A stretch of DNA of 64,000 nucleotides. It comes from Prunus persica. Taxonomy: Eukaryota > Streptophyta > Magnoliopsida > Rosales > Rosaceae. The translations under genes were made by a program, and so were the position numbers. Below the pieces are notes generated by a model. It was not told the origin of the DNA. It made no database searches and saw only the letters and a program-made list of their open reading frames with translations. Location: positions 14,515,332 to 14,579,331 of the forward strand of contig NC_034009.1 of the NCBI RefSeq assembly GCF_000346465.2, written 5' to 3'. Of the stretch, positions 23,255-35,252 are shown piece after piece (the first letter of the stretch is position 1; the number at the start of each line of letters is the position of its first letter).

Positions 23255-23372
23255 CCTAAACCCTAAACATTAAATTATAAATTTGTAAAACAAAAATTGT
23301 AAAAAAGGTTTAGGGTGGTTAAACCCTAAACCCTAAACCTAAATACCTAAACCCCTAAACCCTAAACCCTAA
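23255..23372. repeat. Interstitial telomere-like repeats (CCCTAAA)n
   Basis: Several perfect and near-perfect AACCCTAAACCCTAA units lie in two clusters (about 23258-23270 and 23318-23372), the plant telomere motif, inside the CACTA-2 spacer between its two genes. Confidence 0.85.
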
Positions 23373-24522
23373 ATAATAATATATTTTTTTAAAAAAAATG
23401 GTACAAAAATACAAATGTTTGAGAAAAATAAACTGAAAATTGCTATGGACTCCTTACGACAATGCTGTCTAAATTAGATTGCTAAAACCAGTATTTAAAA
23501 AAAAATAAAAATTTATCCCCACTAATGAATGACACAAGCCATATGATTGTTTGATGAAACTATAAGGGATGTTGTGATTTATTTGTTTATGTGGACATTT
23601 TTCATTTTTTATAACTCAAATTACATTTTTGAAAGCTTTAGGACAAAGAAAATATCTCAATGACTGCATAGGAGTTGTGGTGTATTTTTTGGAAAATTTA
23701 CAAATTTATTATGAATATTATGAATTAAGGTCAATAAAAAATTGTTATAAACACAATAAACCACGTCGGTTTTAAATCCGCACATGACGTTATATGCAGT
23801 TAAAACTTCGTTATTTATTTAGATACCGACGTTGTAAAGATTTATGACGTCACACTTGTGGATGTTGTTTTGATACTCCTACGTCGTCTATGGTATTAAC
23901 CGATGTGGTAAGGAAAATAGACGTCACAAAGTATGTTCTTATAAATAAACCTACGTTGTAGTTTAGTTTAGAAGTTAGAAAATAAGTCAAAACTACCACT
24001 AAAGATAGTTTAAGACGTCGGGAATATAGACGTCGCTTAAATAAAATAACGTCGTTGTATGTATTTCAAAATTCATTTGAAATATCATAAAGTTGACCAA
24101 ACGACGGTTTTAAAAAAGGATGGTCGTTGAAATTGCATAAGACGTCATCTGTTATAAAGTTATTGACGTGGTATTTACTTACAGGGCTCTTTGTTTTTGT
24201 GTTATCGTTAAGAGGAAAAACGTTGTTTATTGACTTTTAAAATATATCGTTGTGTTACGAAAGTTTACATGTCATTTTATGAATTTACCGTTGTTTGTTT
24301 ATTTTCAAGTTTCATAAGACGACTGTTGTTGAAACAATCATGTCGGTGGATGGGACTTCAGACCACGGTTTAACGAATGACTTTAGTTTTAAAAACTAAA
24401 AAATAATTTTTATTGACAGCCAAAAAAAACATATACATTATACCCTAAACCATGTACACAAAATTGTCTATTCTAAAAAAAAAAAAAAATGTACACTTTT
24501 CATAACTCTTTGTAAAATTCCT
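23373..24522. other. Spacer between the two CACTA-2 genes
   Basis: AT-rich from 23373 to 23750 with nothing recognised, then degenerate CGACG/CGTCG motifs from 23760 to 24380. This would be the 3' flank of the Ulp1-type gene. Confidence 0.6.
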
Positions 24523-26001
24523 CTACTCCATATGAAGGCAAACAAAATTTGCCCATTCTTTCCTCACTTCTTTAATGCCTTCTTTGGGGTATGGTGCTTG
24601 ATCTTTGCCCTTTTCAAATTGCAATCAATAAAAAATGATTATTTAGACTTCATCAATGGTTTTGTAAGATCTGTGACAGAGCGCCTAAAAACGGTCGTGG
24701 TATATCCACTCAAACGACGGTAATTCTATTTACCGTCGTCCACTTACAAAAACCACAGAAATTAAAATCATAAAATTTTCCATTTACCTTCTTCTGAAAC
24801 TCCAAAGAAGGATCTGTGATGATGTCTCTCATAAAGCGCATGACATAATAGCCACACTCTACACTGTTGGGTTGCTTTGGTGTGCCTTGTAGAGTTTTCC
24901 AAATAGGTGCTCTACGGCCTTGTTTGCCTATGTGTGAATTATACAACTTGATAGCACTGTTTCATGAGAACAAGGTGTTATTGAAAAAAAAATTAGGCTA
25001 CAAACACACATTACACTTTAGTAGATCAACTTATGTGTTCACTATGTTTTTGCACTCGTCATCAACCACTCGATTTCCGGGTAGTGGATCCAGAAAGACA
25101 CAGTCTCCCTCTTTGGTCTCACAATGACCAAGACCCAATGACAGCTACACAAAATAAACATAGAGGTGTAAACAGTTTAATATACACTGCATCATACAAA
25201 GAAAATCGTGTTGACTAACGTACCCTAGATTGCAAGGCATAAAGAAAATATGTTCCCCATCTGTCTTTTGAAGTCGATTGGCTAACAAACATGATCTTTG
25301 AGTTAATGATTCATAGTTAGCACTAACTTGAGCGGGGTCAACAAAGCCAACCATGTTCACCATATTTGCTGTTTTCAAAACATCAAATAGGCACCTACAT
25401 ATATGAAATGATGTGATGAGTTTTTTAATTTTTGTAAAGAAAGGGGAGTGTCAAATGACAATGAGTTGATAAGGACAAACCTCATGTATACAACAACCAC
25501 AGTAGCCCCAATTTCATCCATGGCTGCAAACTGTGTAATATCTTCAATCAAGACGAAGGTTTGACGATCAAAACCAAACACCTTATTCTCAATTGTAAAT
25601 ATCATAGCCTTGTCATGAACCTTTAATGTCATCTCCATATAACGACAAAGGGCTTGTAAAGAAGATGGCAAGACTACGTTTGAGTAATCTGGTACTTGTT
25701 GTTCCTTCTCAGAAACGTCTAAGCACTTGTCTTTCTGCTTGAAGAAATAAGGAAATATATATAATACATAAGTGAAAAAACCAGAGTAAACTACACAAAC
25801 TTAAACGTTGTGGTAATTGGGATAAACACGACGGGGAAGAGACAAAAACGACGTGTAAATTGAATAACCACGACGGTAAGTAAAAATCGTCGTCGTATGT
25901 ATTAATTACGTCGGTATAAAATAGAGCCCTAGAAAATTAACAATTGCCAATATCAACTTAAAAGCATGCTTTAGCAAAAATACAGATAACATGAAATGCA
26001 G

Positions 26002-26077
<76 letters not shown>

Positions 26078-26336
26078 ACAGAGTGAGTGAAGAAAGATTG
26101 AAAAAAAAGAAGAAAATACGACACTATCTGAATCCCCAATACCATCGTGATAGTTAAATTCCGACGACGGGTTATTTAAAAAACAGATGTGTATGAAGTT
26201 AAAATGACGGGAAGTAAAAACCGTCCTCTTATGTTTTTATTACGTCGGTATAAAACAGAGCCCTCCAAAATTAACAATTGCAATTATCAACTTAAAACAT
26301 GCGTTAGCAGAAATGCAGATAACATCAATTGCAGAT

Positions 26337-26405
<69 letters not shown>

Positions 26406-28272
26406 AGAGTGAGTGAAGAAAGATTGAAAAAAAGAAAGAAAATACGACACTATCTAAATCCCCCATACCGTCGTGGTATTCAAATGACGACGATGTCTTA
26501 TTAAAAAAACAGATGTGGTAGGGTATTTCATACGTCGTTAACCAAAAAACGACGTCTTATGGTGTATCTAACGACTATATTGAACCCCAGCGATGCAAAT
26601 GTATTTCAAATAAGAAAGAATTTCAAATTTGCTGCATCCTTGGATTTATATTTTAAGAAATAAAGAAAGAAAGATAAGACAATTTGTACAAGAATGAAAA
26701 ATTGCACAAAAGTGCCGTCGTGGTAAGGAATACACACGACGGTTAATAATAGAAAACGATATCTAATTTAAATTGACACGACGGTAAATAAAAGACGTCG
26801 TTGTCGGTTGTTTCTAACCTTTGTAATTAAGGTAACGATGTCTAATTGGTTTTCAAAAGCAGTATGCAGAGTTCATAGAAGTTACCATTTCTTGTTGCTT
26901 TTCTCCATCTTTGGCATTATCATCCTCAAAATTAAGGGCTCTGACATCAAGCGCCCCAGAGCAGCTTGCTTTATTCGACATTGGATTTTTGGGAATTTGC
27001 TCAGGACCTTGGATATTTGTTAGTTTCACCAAGCTTGGATCAAAATTTGGAATTAGTTGGCGCAGCTGATTCAGCAAATTCTCCCTCTCAGGTTCTACCA
27101 ATTGCTTGGTTCTAGCCTCCATCTTCAAGGTCTCTTCTTTAAGGACATCTCTTACACTTTCCTTTAATTGATCGGCAAGATTTACCCTATGTTGTCTAGG
27201 TAAATTGAAGTATTGCCTAGTGGAAATCCCAGCCCCAATACCTCTAACTCTCCCTGGATGCTCGGGACCCAAAGCCATAGTCAACACATCATTACTTCTA
27301 GAGACAGTAAGAGTGCCTTCACTGACTTGTTTTTGCAATTCATCCTAATTAACACAAAGATGCATTAAAGTCAATAAAAACAGAAAGCTAGTTCCATATG
27401 CAAGTCTAATTAAAATTCCAATGTAGGTGAATACAAATTTAAAACAGAGTGAAGTGAATTTAGGCTTACAATTAATTTTGCTTTCTCCGCAACCTTTGGA
27501 TCGGGGATGTTACCGTGTTTGTCTTCTCTAGCTTTCTTCCACAAGGTAGATCGATCAATTTCTACCCCTGGCATGGTTTCTTCCAAATCATCCTCCAAAC
27601 CAACATATCCTTTTCGAGACAATTGATGATTGTACTCACATTTCTCTCTCCTCTGTGCTTATTCAGCATGGACAAACCCAAATTGTTCGGATAACCTTGA
27701 AGCTATAAAGGCATCTCAGTCTGCTTTCTCTATGAATTTATATAATTAAGGGGGTTGTCTTAACTTATCCTTCTCATTGATGAATGGAAATATATGATGT
27801 CTCGTTAGTGTAGACTTGAAATTCTTCCATTTCTTGCCAGCAGATGATAACACCATTTTTTTACCCCTTGCCCTACCACATAAGCCATGTCAACGGCTTC
27901 CCAAATCTGTGCTTTTATATCCTTAGGGATTTCAGTCCATTTCTTGTCCACAATTGGGACTCTGGACTGTGCCAAAACACCAATGTAGGACTGCATCTCA
28001 GTATGTGCAAGGCCATATGGTTTCCCCCTTTTGTTGTACTCAATAACTGGCTTGATTTTCTGCAATTTTCTCTTCACAACACGGAGCATTGTGTTTATAC
28101 CATGACTAGACTTTGGCTCCTCAGAAAATGTTGTCGTGCTACTTGGTTCTGTCTCAACAGATGAAACAAATTTCATCTTCTTTGAGGGCTTGGTTTGAGG
28201 TTTTGAAACTTTAAGCTCCTTACATTCATTTTTGTTCAAGCTAGAATCCTTACTTGGCTCTTGAGAAACCAT
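24523..28272 (-). pseudogene. CACTA-2 second gene (Transposase_24/Ulp1-like), pseudogene
   Basis: Exon for exon it matches the intact gene at 214-3757: start MVSQEPSKDSS at 28272, Transposase_24-like exon (27338-26853, QKQVSEGTLTV), then KVFGFDRQTFVL, NMVNMVGFVDP, the ECGYYVMRFMRD segment (24780-24870) and a final short exon with its stop at 24523. The first exon shifts frame after GQGVKK near 27850. The protease exon carries an insertion of about 73 bp near 24958-25030. An intron has a tandem duplication with (GA)n tracts. It keeps the Cys-containing motif but cannot be read through. Confidence 0.85.
25830..26480. repeat. Tandem duplication, about 330 bp, each copy with a (GA)n microsatellite
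   Basis: Both copies share TTACGTCGGTATAAAA, AACATG(A/C) words, a (GA)n run of about 65 bp (26006-26073 and 26339-26402) and ACAGAGTGAGTGAAGAAAG. It lies in an intron of the CACTA-2 Ulp1-type pseudogene; the CACTA-1 gene lacks it. Confidence 0.85.
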
Positions 28273-28309
28273 GGTTACAGAGAAATCAGACTTACAAGTA
28301 GAGAAAAAA

Positions 28310-29591
28310 TAACATAAAATTCAATAAACAACGACGCTTATTTAAAAGAAACGGCGTAGTACAAAATTTCATACGACGGAATATAATAACAACCGACGCA
28401 ATAAGAATTATATAACGACGGTAGTTAACTATACCGACGTGGTTTGAAAATAAAACGATGTAAATTTTTAATTTTTCACGACAATAGTAAGGAAACGTCG
28501 TGGTTTTACATTACAAGGACGTAAAATATAAAATACCGTCATCTTATTAAAATGAAATACAAAATACAGAGCAGTGTTTCTAGACCATTTGGTTATTGTC
28601 TTTATATTTGGAAAAACTTAAATTGATTTTCACTAGGAAAAAAGTAAAAATATTTTTCAAAAAACGTTGTGGTTTTCAATTACAACGACGTTAGTAATAA
28701 AATACCGTCATCTTATTAATATGAAATTCAAAACATGTTCCAAGACCGTTTGGTTTACTACTTCAAACACAAAAAAACTGAGTAGATTTTATCATCGTGG
28801 TCAATCATACTTTGTTCTTTGTCAGTAGATTTTACCCAAAAAGTAAAATGATTTTCTCATGAACAGGAACAAAGATGAGAAATGCAAAACAGATTATATG
28901 CATATGCAAAACATGAACAAAAGATGAGAAATGCTTACCTTTTGCTTGCAATGAAAGTTTTCGCTTGGAGTTACAAAACAGGAACAAAAACGATTTTTCA
29001 GAGACAAAGACGAAGAGGAGAGGAAGCCGATGAGATTCAGACACGGCGCTTTGGGAAGGAAAAATGAGGACAGCATGAAATTTTTTCTCGGGTTTGAAAA
29101 CAGTATAAGTGTAGGTCGGGAAAGGCGAAAACTTTAAAATATTAACGAACCGTTTCATAACATGACGCTATTAATTACAACCGCCCTAGTAAATGGTTTG
29201 ACACGGTGGTAAATATGTAGTTCACACCCTGGTAAAGAATATTAAACGACACATGCTTTTCCGACGTGGTTAGTTCAACTTATGCATCAGCAGCATTACA
29301 GATGTCGTCGTAGTATATTTTTAATAATAAATCGGTAAGTTTATTTGTACCGACGTCTTTACTTTTTACGTCAGTTACTTAATAGATTTTGTCGTTGCTT
29401 TTTCGCCCAGAGTAAAGACGACGCATTTTAGTTATTTGCGTCGTAGTTTCTCTGAAAAAACCGCCCTAGTATGTCTTTACTACATCATTAAACTAACAGA
29501 AATCGATGTGGTTAGTATTTTATACGACTAGAGGGTTGGTACGAACCGACGTAGATTACTTTTGTTAGAAGGCAGTAAGTGTAATAAAACC
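28310..29591. repeat. CACTA-2 right arm, first part
   Basis: CGACG/CGTCG motifs are frequent at 28325-28720 and 29160-29590. Between them is the 5' UTR/promoter zone of the Ulp1-type pseudogene, with the conserved splice donor context CTTACCTTTTGC near 28936. Confidence 0.7.
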
Positions 29592-29599
29592 GACCACTA

Positions 29600-29990
29600 C
29601 TACATTTTACACTTTGCTCGACGAAGAGAATTTCGTCGCGCAAAATACATTGTAGTCGCACAAATTTTAACGCGACAGAAACTTCGTCGCGCAGAATCCG
29701 TCGCGCAAAGATCGTGAAGAAAGTAACTTTGCGCGACGAAAAAATATTGGTCGCACAAAACTTTGCGCGACGAAACACATTGGTCGCGCAAAGGTTTGCG
29801 CGACGAAAAATATTTGTCGCCCAAAGTTTTGCGCGACGAAACACATTGGTCGAGCAAAGGTTTGCGCGACGAAAAATATTTGTCGCGCAAAGTCTCAAAA
29901 AAATTTATAAAAAATAAAAAATTCCCGCATCCCATTTTTGGTACCCGCCTACATTTTTAGAGTTTTGCGCGATGAATACTAACGTCGCGC
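29600..29990. repeat. Left subterminal GCGCGACGAA repeats of CACTA-B
   Basis: GCGCGACGAA and its complement TTCGTCGCGC alternate about every 25-30 bp, giving inverted pairs. Alanine/arginine-rich frames here are spurious. Confidence 0.9.
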
Positions 29991-30409
29991 AAATATTTGC
30001 GCGACTAAATATTTTTTGTGTTTTAAATTTTTTTAATTAAAATAAACTAATTTAATAGTTTGCTCTACAAAATATTTTGTTGCGCAAGGTTTTTGACTTT
30101 TTGTTTTATTATTTCTTTAATATTAATTTATTTATATTAGTTTATTCAAATTTTTACTTTTTAAATTTAATTTAATTGTATGATTTTTTTAAAATCATAT
30201 TAATTTAAGTTGATATTAATTTTTTCGAATTTTTACTTTTTAAATTTAATTTAATTGTAAGATTTTTCTTAATTACTTTAATTTAAATTGACATATTCAA
30301 AATAAAATTACATATGAAAAATAGTGATCAAATTATCCAATAAATATATATATATAATATTCAAAATGTACACATAAATTAACAAAGTACAATAATAAAA
30401 TCCTAATAC

Positions 30410-30960
30410 AAGAGTATTGTGGTGGTAATGGCAGATGATATGTTTTGATAGCTTCCTAATCCTCAACTTTAGCCATCAAAGTCTTGATGATTACCTACAA
30501 AAAAACAAATATGGTCAAATAACAACAACAACAAAAAAAGAATGCATAATCTCCCCTAAAATTGTTATACCACAAGTCCAACCCAAACTCTAATCTCTCC
30601 CCTTTACTCAACCCCAAACCCCACACAAACTCAAAACTAACTCCAAAAACACATATTAATGAAAAAAATTTAAAATTTGGAGAGAATATACCTTTTGGCA
30701 AGATTGAGAGTGAGTGAGAATGAGAGGGAGAAGTGTGTGTGAGAGAATTAGATAAGATAGTGATAGAGAGATGAGAGAGTGAGAGATAGTGAAAAGATAG
30801 ATGAGAGAGTGAGTGAGAGTGAGAGATAGTGAAGAGAGATATGAGAGACAGTGAAGAGAGATATGAGAGATTAAGTGAGAGGAGTGAGTGTGAGAGAAAA
30901 GGTGGAATTTGGGGAGAGGGAAAGAGAGAGGAGAGGTAAGAGTAGAGAAAGACATTGAGA
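30410..30960 (-). other. GA-rich tract with possible exon-like borders in CACTA-B
   Basis: Read on the minus strand, an ATG at 30955 opens a Ser/Leu-rich low-complexity frame to a possible donor (AAAAG GTATATTC) near 30690. A possible last exon (acceptor TTTTTGTAG, then VIIKTLMAKVED and a stop) lies near 30450-30500. The first part is only imperfect GAGAGTGAGAGATAGTGA-type repeat, so a real gene is doubtful. It could be a captured 5' leader and fragment. Confidence 0.3.
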
Positions 30961-30994
30961 AAATGGTGGAGGAGTTATTTTGGTTTTAAAAATC

Positions 30995-31660
30995 GTATCA
31001 CTTTGCGCGACGAAACATATTGGTCTCGCAAAGTTTTGCGTGACGAATATAAGAATATTGGTCGCACAAAGTCTAAAAAAATTATTTTAAAAAAAAAAAA
31101 TTTCCCGCATCCCATTTTTGGTTCCCGCCAAAATTTAACTTTGCGCGACGAAAAATACATATTGGTCACGCAAAGTCTAAAAAAATTTATTTATTTTTTT
31201 TAAAAAAATTCCCGCATCCCATTTTTGGTACCGCCAAAATTTAACTTTGCGCGACGAATATAGGAATATTGGTAGCGCAAAGTCTAAAAAAAATTATTTT
31301 AAAAAAAACAAAAGTCTCGCATCCCATTTTTGGTACCCGCCAAAATTTTTAAATTTTTGCGCGACAAAAAGTACATATTGGTCGCGCAAAGTCTAAAACA
31401 ATTATATAAAAAAAGTCCCGCGTCCCATTTTTGGTACCCGCCCAAATTTTTGCGCGACGAAAAATATATATTGGTCGCGCAAAGTTTTGAGTGACAAAAA
31501 ATATTGGTCGCGCAAAGTCTAAAGTTTTTTTTTTATTTTAAAAACCCGCGTCCCATTTTTGTTACTCGCACAAATTTTTTGAGTTTTACACGACGAACTG
31601 TTGGTCGCGCAAACTTTTGAGAGACGAAAAATTGGTTCGTAGCACAATATTTATAAAAAT
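30995..31660. repeat. Tandem units of about 100-110 bp in CACTA-B
   Basis: Each unit has CTTTGCGCGACGAA, TATTGGTCGCGCAAAGTC, an A/T run and CCCGCATCCCATTTTTGG. About six units are visible, and one diverged unit also sits near 29890-29950. Confidence 0.85.
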
Positions 31661-31805
31661 AATTGTTTTGAATAAGAAAAAATAAAAAAAATTATTTTAT
31701 GATTTAAAATATAATGTATATACTATTCAATTTCTTAAGTGTTATACGTACAAAATAAATAAATTTAAAACTACTTAATAAATATATATATATATACACA
31801 CACAC
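31661..31805. other. AT-rich spacer in CACTA-B
   Basis: Includes a short (TA)n/(CA)n stretch at about 31780-31803; nothing else recognised. Confidence 0.5.
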
Positions 31806-33055
31806 CATTCAACAATCCAACCGTAAGACTTGTTTGTATATACTTCGAGATCGTATACCCCAAAAATCGCAAAAAATAAATATTCAGAGATCTAGTAACG
31901 GGACAAAACTTTTCGATAGTTATAAATGAAAAATCACGATTTAACGGTTATTTTAACTTCGATTTTGATGATTTTTTTACAGGTACACTCCTTGAACCTA
32001 TATGAATACAATGACTGAATTTGATCTTCAATTTAAAACATGTGCACTAGTGGATACCACAAAATCTTATGTTATATTAACGAAAGTATAAATAAACTCT
32101 TAATTGTTAGTGAATATATTGTTTTGATGGCATACACATTCTACGAAACTAGTTTCAACGATCCAACCGTCAAACTTGTTTGTTTATACTTCGAGATCAT
32201 ATACGCCAAAAATTGGAAAAAATAAACATTCAGAGATCAAGTAAAGGGACAAAACTTTTCAACGGTTATAAATGAAAAATCATGATTTAACAGCTATTTT
32301 AACTCCGATTTTGATGATTTTTTACAGCTACACTCCTTGACCCTATATGAATACAATGACTGAATTTGATCTTCAATTTAAAATATTTACACTAGTGGAT
32401 ACCACAAAATCTTATGTTAAATTTAACGAAAATATAAATAAACTCTTAATTGTTAGTGAATATATTGTTTTGATGGCATACACATTCTACGAAACTAGTT
32501 TTAAAGATCCAACCGTCAAACTTGTTTATTTATACTTCGAGATCATGTACGCCAAAAATCGGAAAAAATAAGCATTCATAGATCAAGTAACGGGACAAAA
32601 CTTTTCGACGGTTATAAATGAAAAATCATGATTTAACGGTTATTTTAACTCCGATTTTGATGATTTTTTACAGCTACACTCCTTGACCCTATATGAATAC
32701 AATGACTGAATTTGATCTTCAATTTAAAATATTTACACTGGTGGATACAACAAAATCTTATGTTATATTTAACGAAAGTATAAATAAACTCTTAATTGTT
32801 AGTGAATATATTGTTTTGATGGCATATGCATACAAAAAAAACTAGTTTCAACGATCCAACCGTCAAACTTGTTTGTTTATACTTCGAGATCATATACGCT
32901 AAAAATCGGAAAAAATAAACATTTAGAGATTAAGTAATGGGACAAAACTCTTCGACGGTTATAATGAAAAATCACGATTTAACGGTTATTTTAACTCCGA
33001 TTTTGATGATTTTTTAAAGCTACACTCCTTGACCCTATATGAATATAATGAACTA
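31806..33055. repeat. 347-bp tandem repeat, about 3.5 copies
   Basis: Each unit contains (A/G)ATCCAACCGT(C/A)A, ACTTCGAGATC, GGGACAAAACT, CACTCCTTGA and TTGTTAGTGAATATATTG. Landmarks recur near 31814, 32159, 32507 and 32854. The frames at 32040-32225 and 32347-32571 are the same repeat read twice. Confidence 0.9.
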
Positions 33056-33299
33056 ATTCGATCGTCAATTTTACATTTTCTAACAAAAACCCAATCCGAA
33101 CAATAATAATATATTTTTCTAACAAAAATCCGATCCGATCTAAAATAATAAATTTAAAGCTACTTAATAAATATATATACCGTTTAATTTCTTAAGTGTT
33201 ATGCATACAAAATAAAAAATAAAAATAAATTTGTTTAGGTGACAAAATGTTTGGATTACGTCATGCAAAGATTTTAAAAAATAATTTTTTAATTTAATT

Positions 33300-33608
33300 T
33301 ATTTTTATAAGGACTTTGCGCAAAACGAAGTTTACTTTTCGTCACGCAAAGTCACTTTGAGCGACGAATTATTTTTCGTCGCGCAAAATTGGTCGCGCAA
33401 GACTTTGAGCGACGATGTATTGTCGTCGCGCAAAAGTTTGTCGCGCGAAGTGACTTTGCGCGACGAATTATTTTTCGTCGCACAAAATTTGGTCGTGCAA
33501 GACTTTGAGTGACGAAGTTTCAAGTTTCGTCGCGCAAAGTGACTTTGAGCGACAAATAGTTTTTCGTCGCGCAAAATTTGGTCGCTCAAGGGGTTTTTTT
33601 TACTAGTG
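33300..33608. repeat. Right subterminal GCGCGACGAA repeats of CACTA-B
   Basis: Alternating GCGACGAA and TTCGTCGCGC motifs mirror the left arm and run up to the terminal repeat. Confidence 0.9.
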
Positions 33609-34607
33609 GACGTGGATGTGAAGATTTTTTTTAGAAATTAGGTTTATTTTTTTCACGCGTTCTTTCAGTTTTAGTTTTCAATTAGGGTTCCAACTTCTTC
33701 TTGCCCTTGGCTCTGTCTCACCTCTTTGGAGGCAATAGTTTGGATGTTGATGTATGTGTGCGTTTGTGTATCTGAAAGACACAAATACACACACATTATC
33801 AACTTCTAAAAAAATGTCTTTCTGAATGCAAATCTGTGGCAACTGTCATCAATTTTTAGAGCCAAATTTTTTGGATGTTGATGTGCGTGTGCCTTTGCGT
33901 ATCTCAAAGACACAAAGATACACACATCATCAACTTCTAAAATATTATTTTTCTCTCACAATTTGGAGGCAAATTTTTTGATGTTGATGTGTATGTGCCT
34001 TTGGGGGTCCGATTATGATGAGGAACAGAGTTCCCTTCGGTAAGATTTCATATCTCTTGGGATATCAAAATAATTTGATTATGTCGGCAGTTTTCTATAT
34101 AAAATGTCGTGGTTATTCTCATTTCTTGTCATTATGTTGATCTACTATCGTAGGCTACCAAAATCCAAGAAATAAATCGTAAAAAAAATTAATATTAAGA
34201 TGACGGTTTAGATATAAGGTTAGCCGTATAAAGTGAATAAATATGAAGGTAATTTTAACTTCACAACGTGGTAAATTTTATTATATGACATTAATTGAAC
34301 AAACCGACGTGGTTAGAGTTATGAATACCGTCATAGTACAATACAAAATAATAAGTTGATAAATTTATCTTTACCGTCGTTGTACATTGTTTGAATACGG
34401 TAGTATTTTGTAATATACCGACGTGGATTTTTTTGAATTATAAGGCAACGAATACGAAAACTTGGTCGTGTTTATTTCAGAGTAAAAATGGCGGCTGTTG
34501 TTACACATCGTCGTCTTTACTTTCTACGTCAGTGGATTCATACCTTCTTCCATTGTTTTTGGGCTCAGGGTTTACCTGTCAGGAAAACTTTTTCAATAAG
34601 ACGACGG
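33609..34607. other. CACTA-2 right arm, distal part
   Basis: It aligns with CACTA-1 from about 6250 to 6975 (shared words: TCTTTCAGTTTTAGTTTTCAA, ATTATGTCGGC, TTCTATATAAA). It carries diverged motifs plus a local duplication with TGGATGTTGATGT and CACAAA(T/G)ATACACACA near 33740-33990. It stops at the GACGACGG junction. Confidence 0.8.
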
Positions 34608-34696
34608 CCCGGCCATTTTGGTACCGGTCCCGTCGTCATTGGTGGCCGGAGGAGAGCACGGCCGGCCAAAACGTGGCCGGCTGTCGCGCGCGAGAG

Positions 34697-34763
<67 letters not shown>

Positions 34764-35017
34764 CCAGATTTTTATAAAAATCCCATTTTGAAATATTTAC
34801 GATTGTGCCACTGGGTTTCTTTTGACTATATCTCTCTCGTTACAACTCCGAGTCGAGCCCACTACGTGTCTATGAACTCGTCTTAGTACGACCTATCCAA
34901 AAATACAAGTCACGGTCCCAAACTCTCTCCGGTTAAAAATATGACTAAAATACCCTTAAATAATTAAATAATTAAATAAGGGTAAAATTTGGGGAAATTT
35001 GGGGTCGGGGTGTTACA

Positions 35018-35252
35018 GACTACCCCCATTATAAAAATTTCATCCCCGAAATTTCCTACCTTGTCACTCGAAGGGTTATGAGCATGGGGCCCGCATCTAC
35101 CTTGTCCTCTGTGAAATAATTTGACGTTTGTGACGTCCTCAACGTCGCAAATGTACCATTCCGAGATGGAACCCATTTTGATCCCCACAATTTAAGGATG
35201 CACATAAAGTGCAGGGTCCACAAGGAATTGAACCTAGAGCTCTGATACCAAC
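35018..35252 (-). other. Interior of LTR element D with Met-type primer site and polypurine tract
   Basis: On the minus strand TGGTATCAGAGC (35250-35239), complementary to the 3' end of initiator Met-tRNA, sits 2 nt inside the 5' LTR. The purine-rich AATGGGGGTAGTC lies next to the 3' LTR at 35018-35030. No coding frame is present between them. Confidence 0.85.

Larger units (their letters stand above)
29595..33608. mobile_element. CACTA-B: non-autonomous CACTA of a second family, nested in CACTA-2
   Basis: It starts CACTACTACATTTTACAC and ends with the complement of CACTAGTAAAAAAAACC. A perfect 3-bp duplication GAC flanks it (29592-29594 and 33609-33611); removing it restores ACCGACGTGG, a motif of the host element. 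Its subterminal motif is TTTGCGCGACGAA, different from the host family. No transposase is encoded. The interior consists of short tandem units, a GA-rich tract and a 347-bp tandem repeat. Confidence 0.93.
11588..34607 (-). mobile_element. CACTA-2: decayed full-span copy of the CACTA family, right end lost
   Basis: The left end starts CACTACTACAAAAAGGGC at 11588. Inside, in order, are a motif-rich arm, a minus-strand transposase pseudogene (13207-22211), a minus-strand Ulp1-type pseudogene (24523-28272) and a right arm that aligns with CACTA-1 up to about position 6975 there. The last roughly 175 bp, including the right TIR, are missing; sequence passes into an LTR at a shared GACGACGG. Nested in it are three solo LTRs (13824-18330 with 15072-17779 inside it, and 18566-20937) and CACTA-B (29595-33608). 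Confidence 0.88.

Noticed and set aside
29512..29960. Repetitive RRANLCATN-type and ARRNTLVAQ-type frames
   Set aside because: Products of GCGCGACGAA subterminal motifs of CACTA-B read in several frames.
32040..32571. Two similar short proteins at 32040-32225 and 32347-32571
   Set aside because: They are the same frame in adjacent units of the 347-bp tandem repeat, with no family resemblance.
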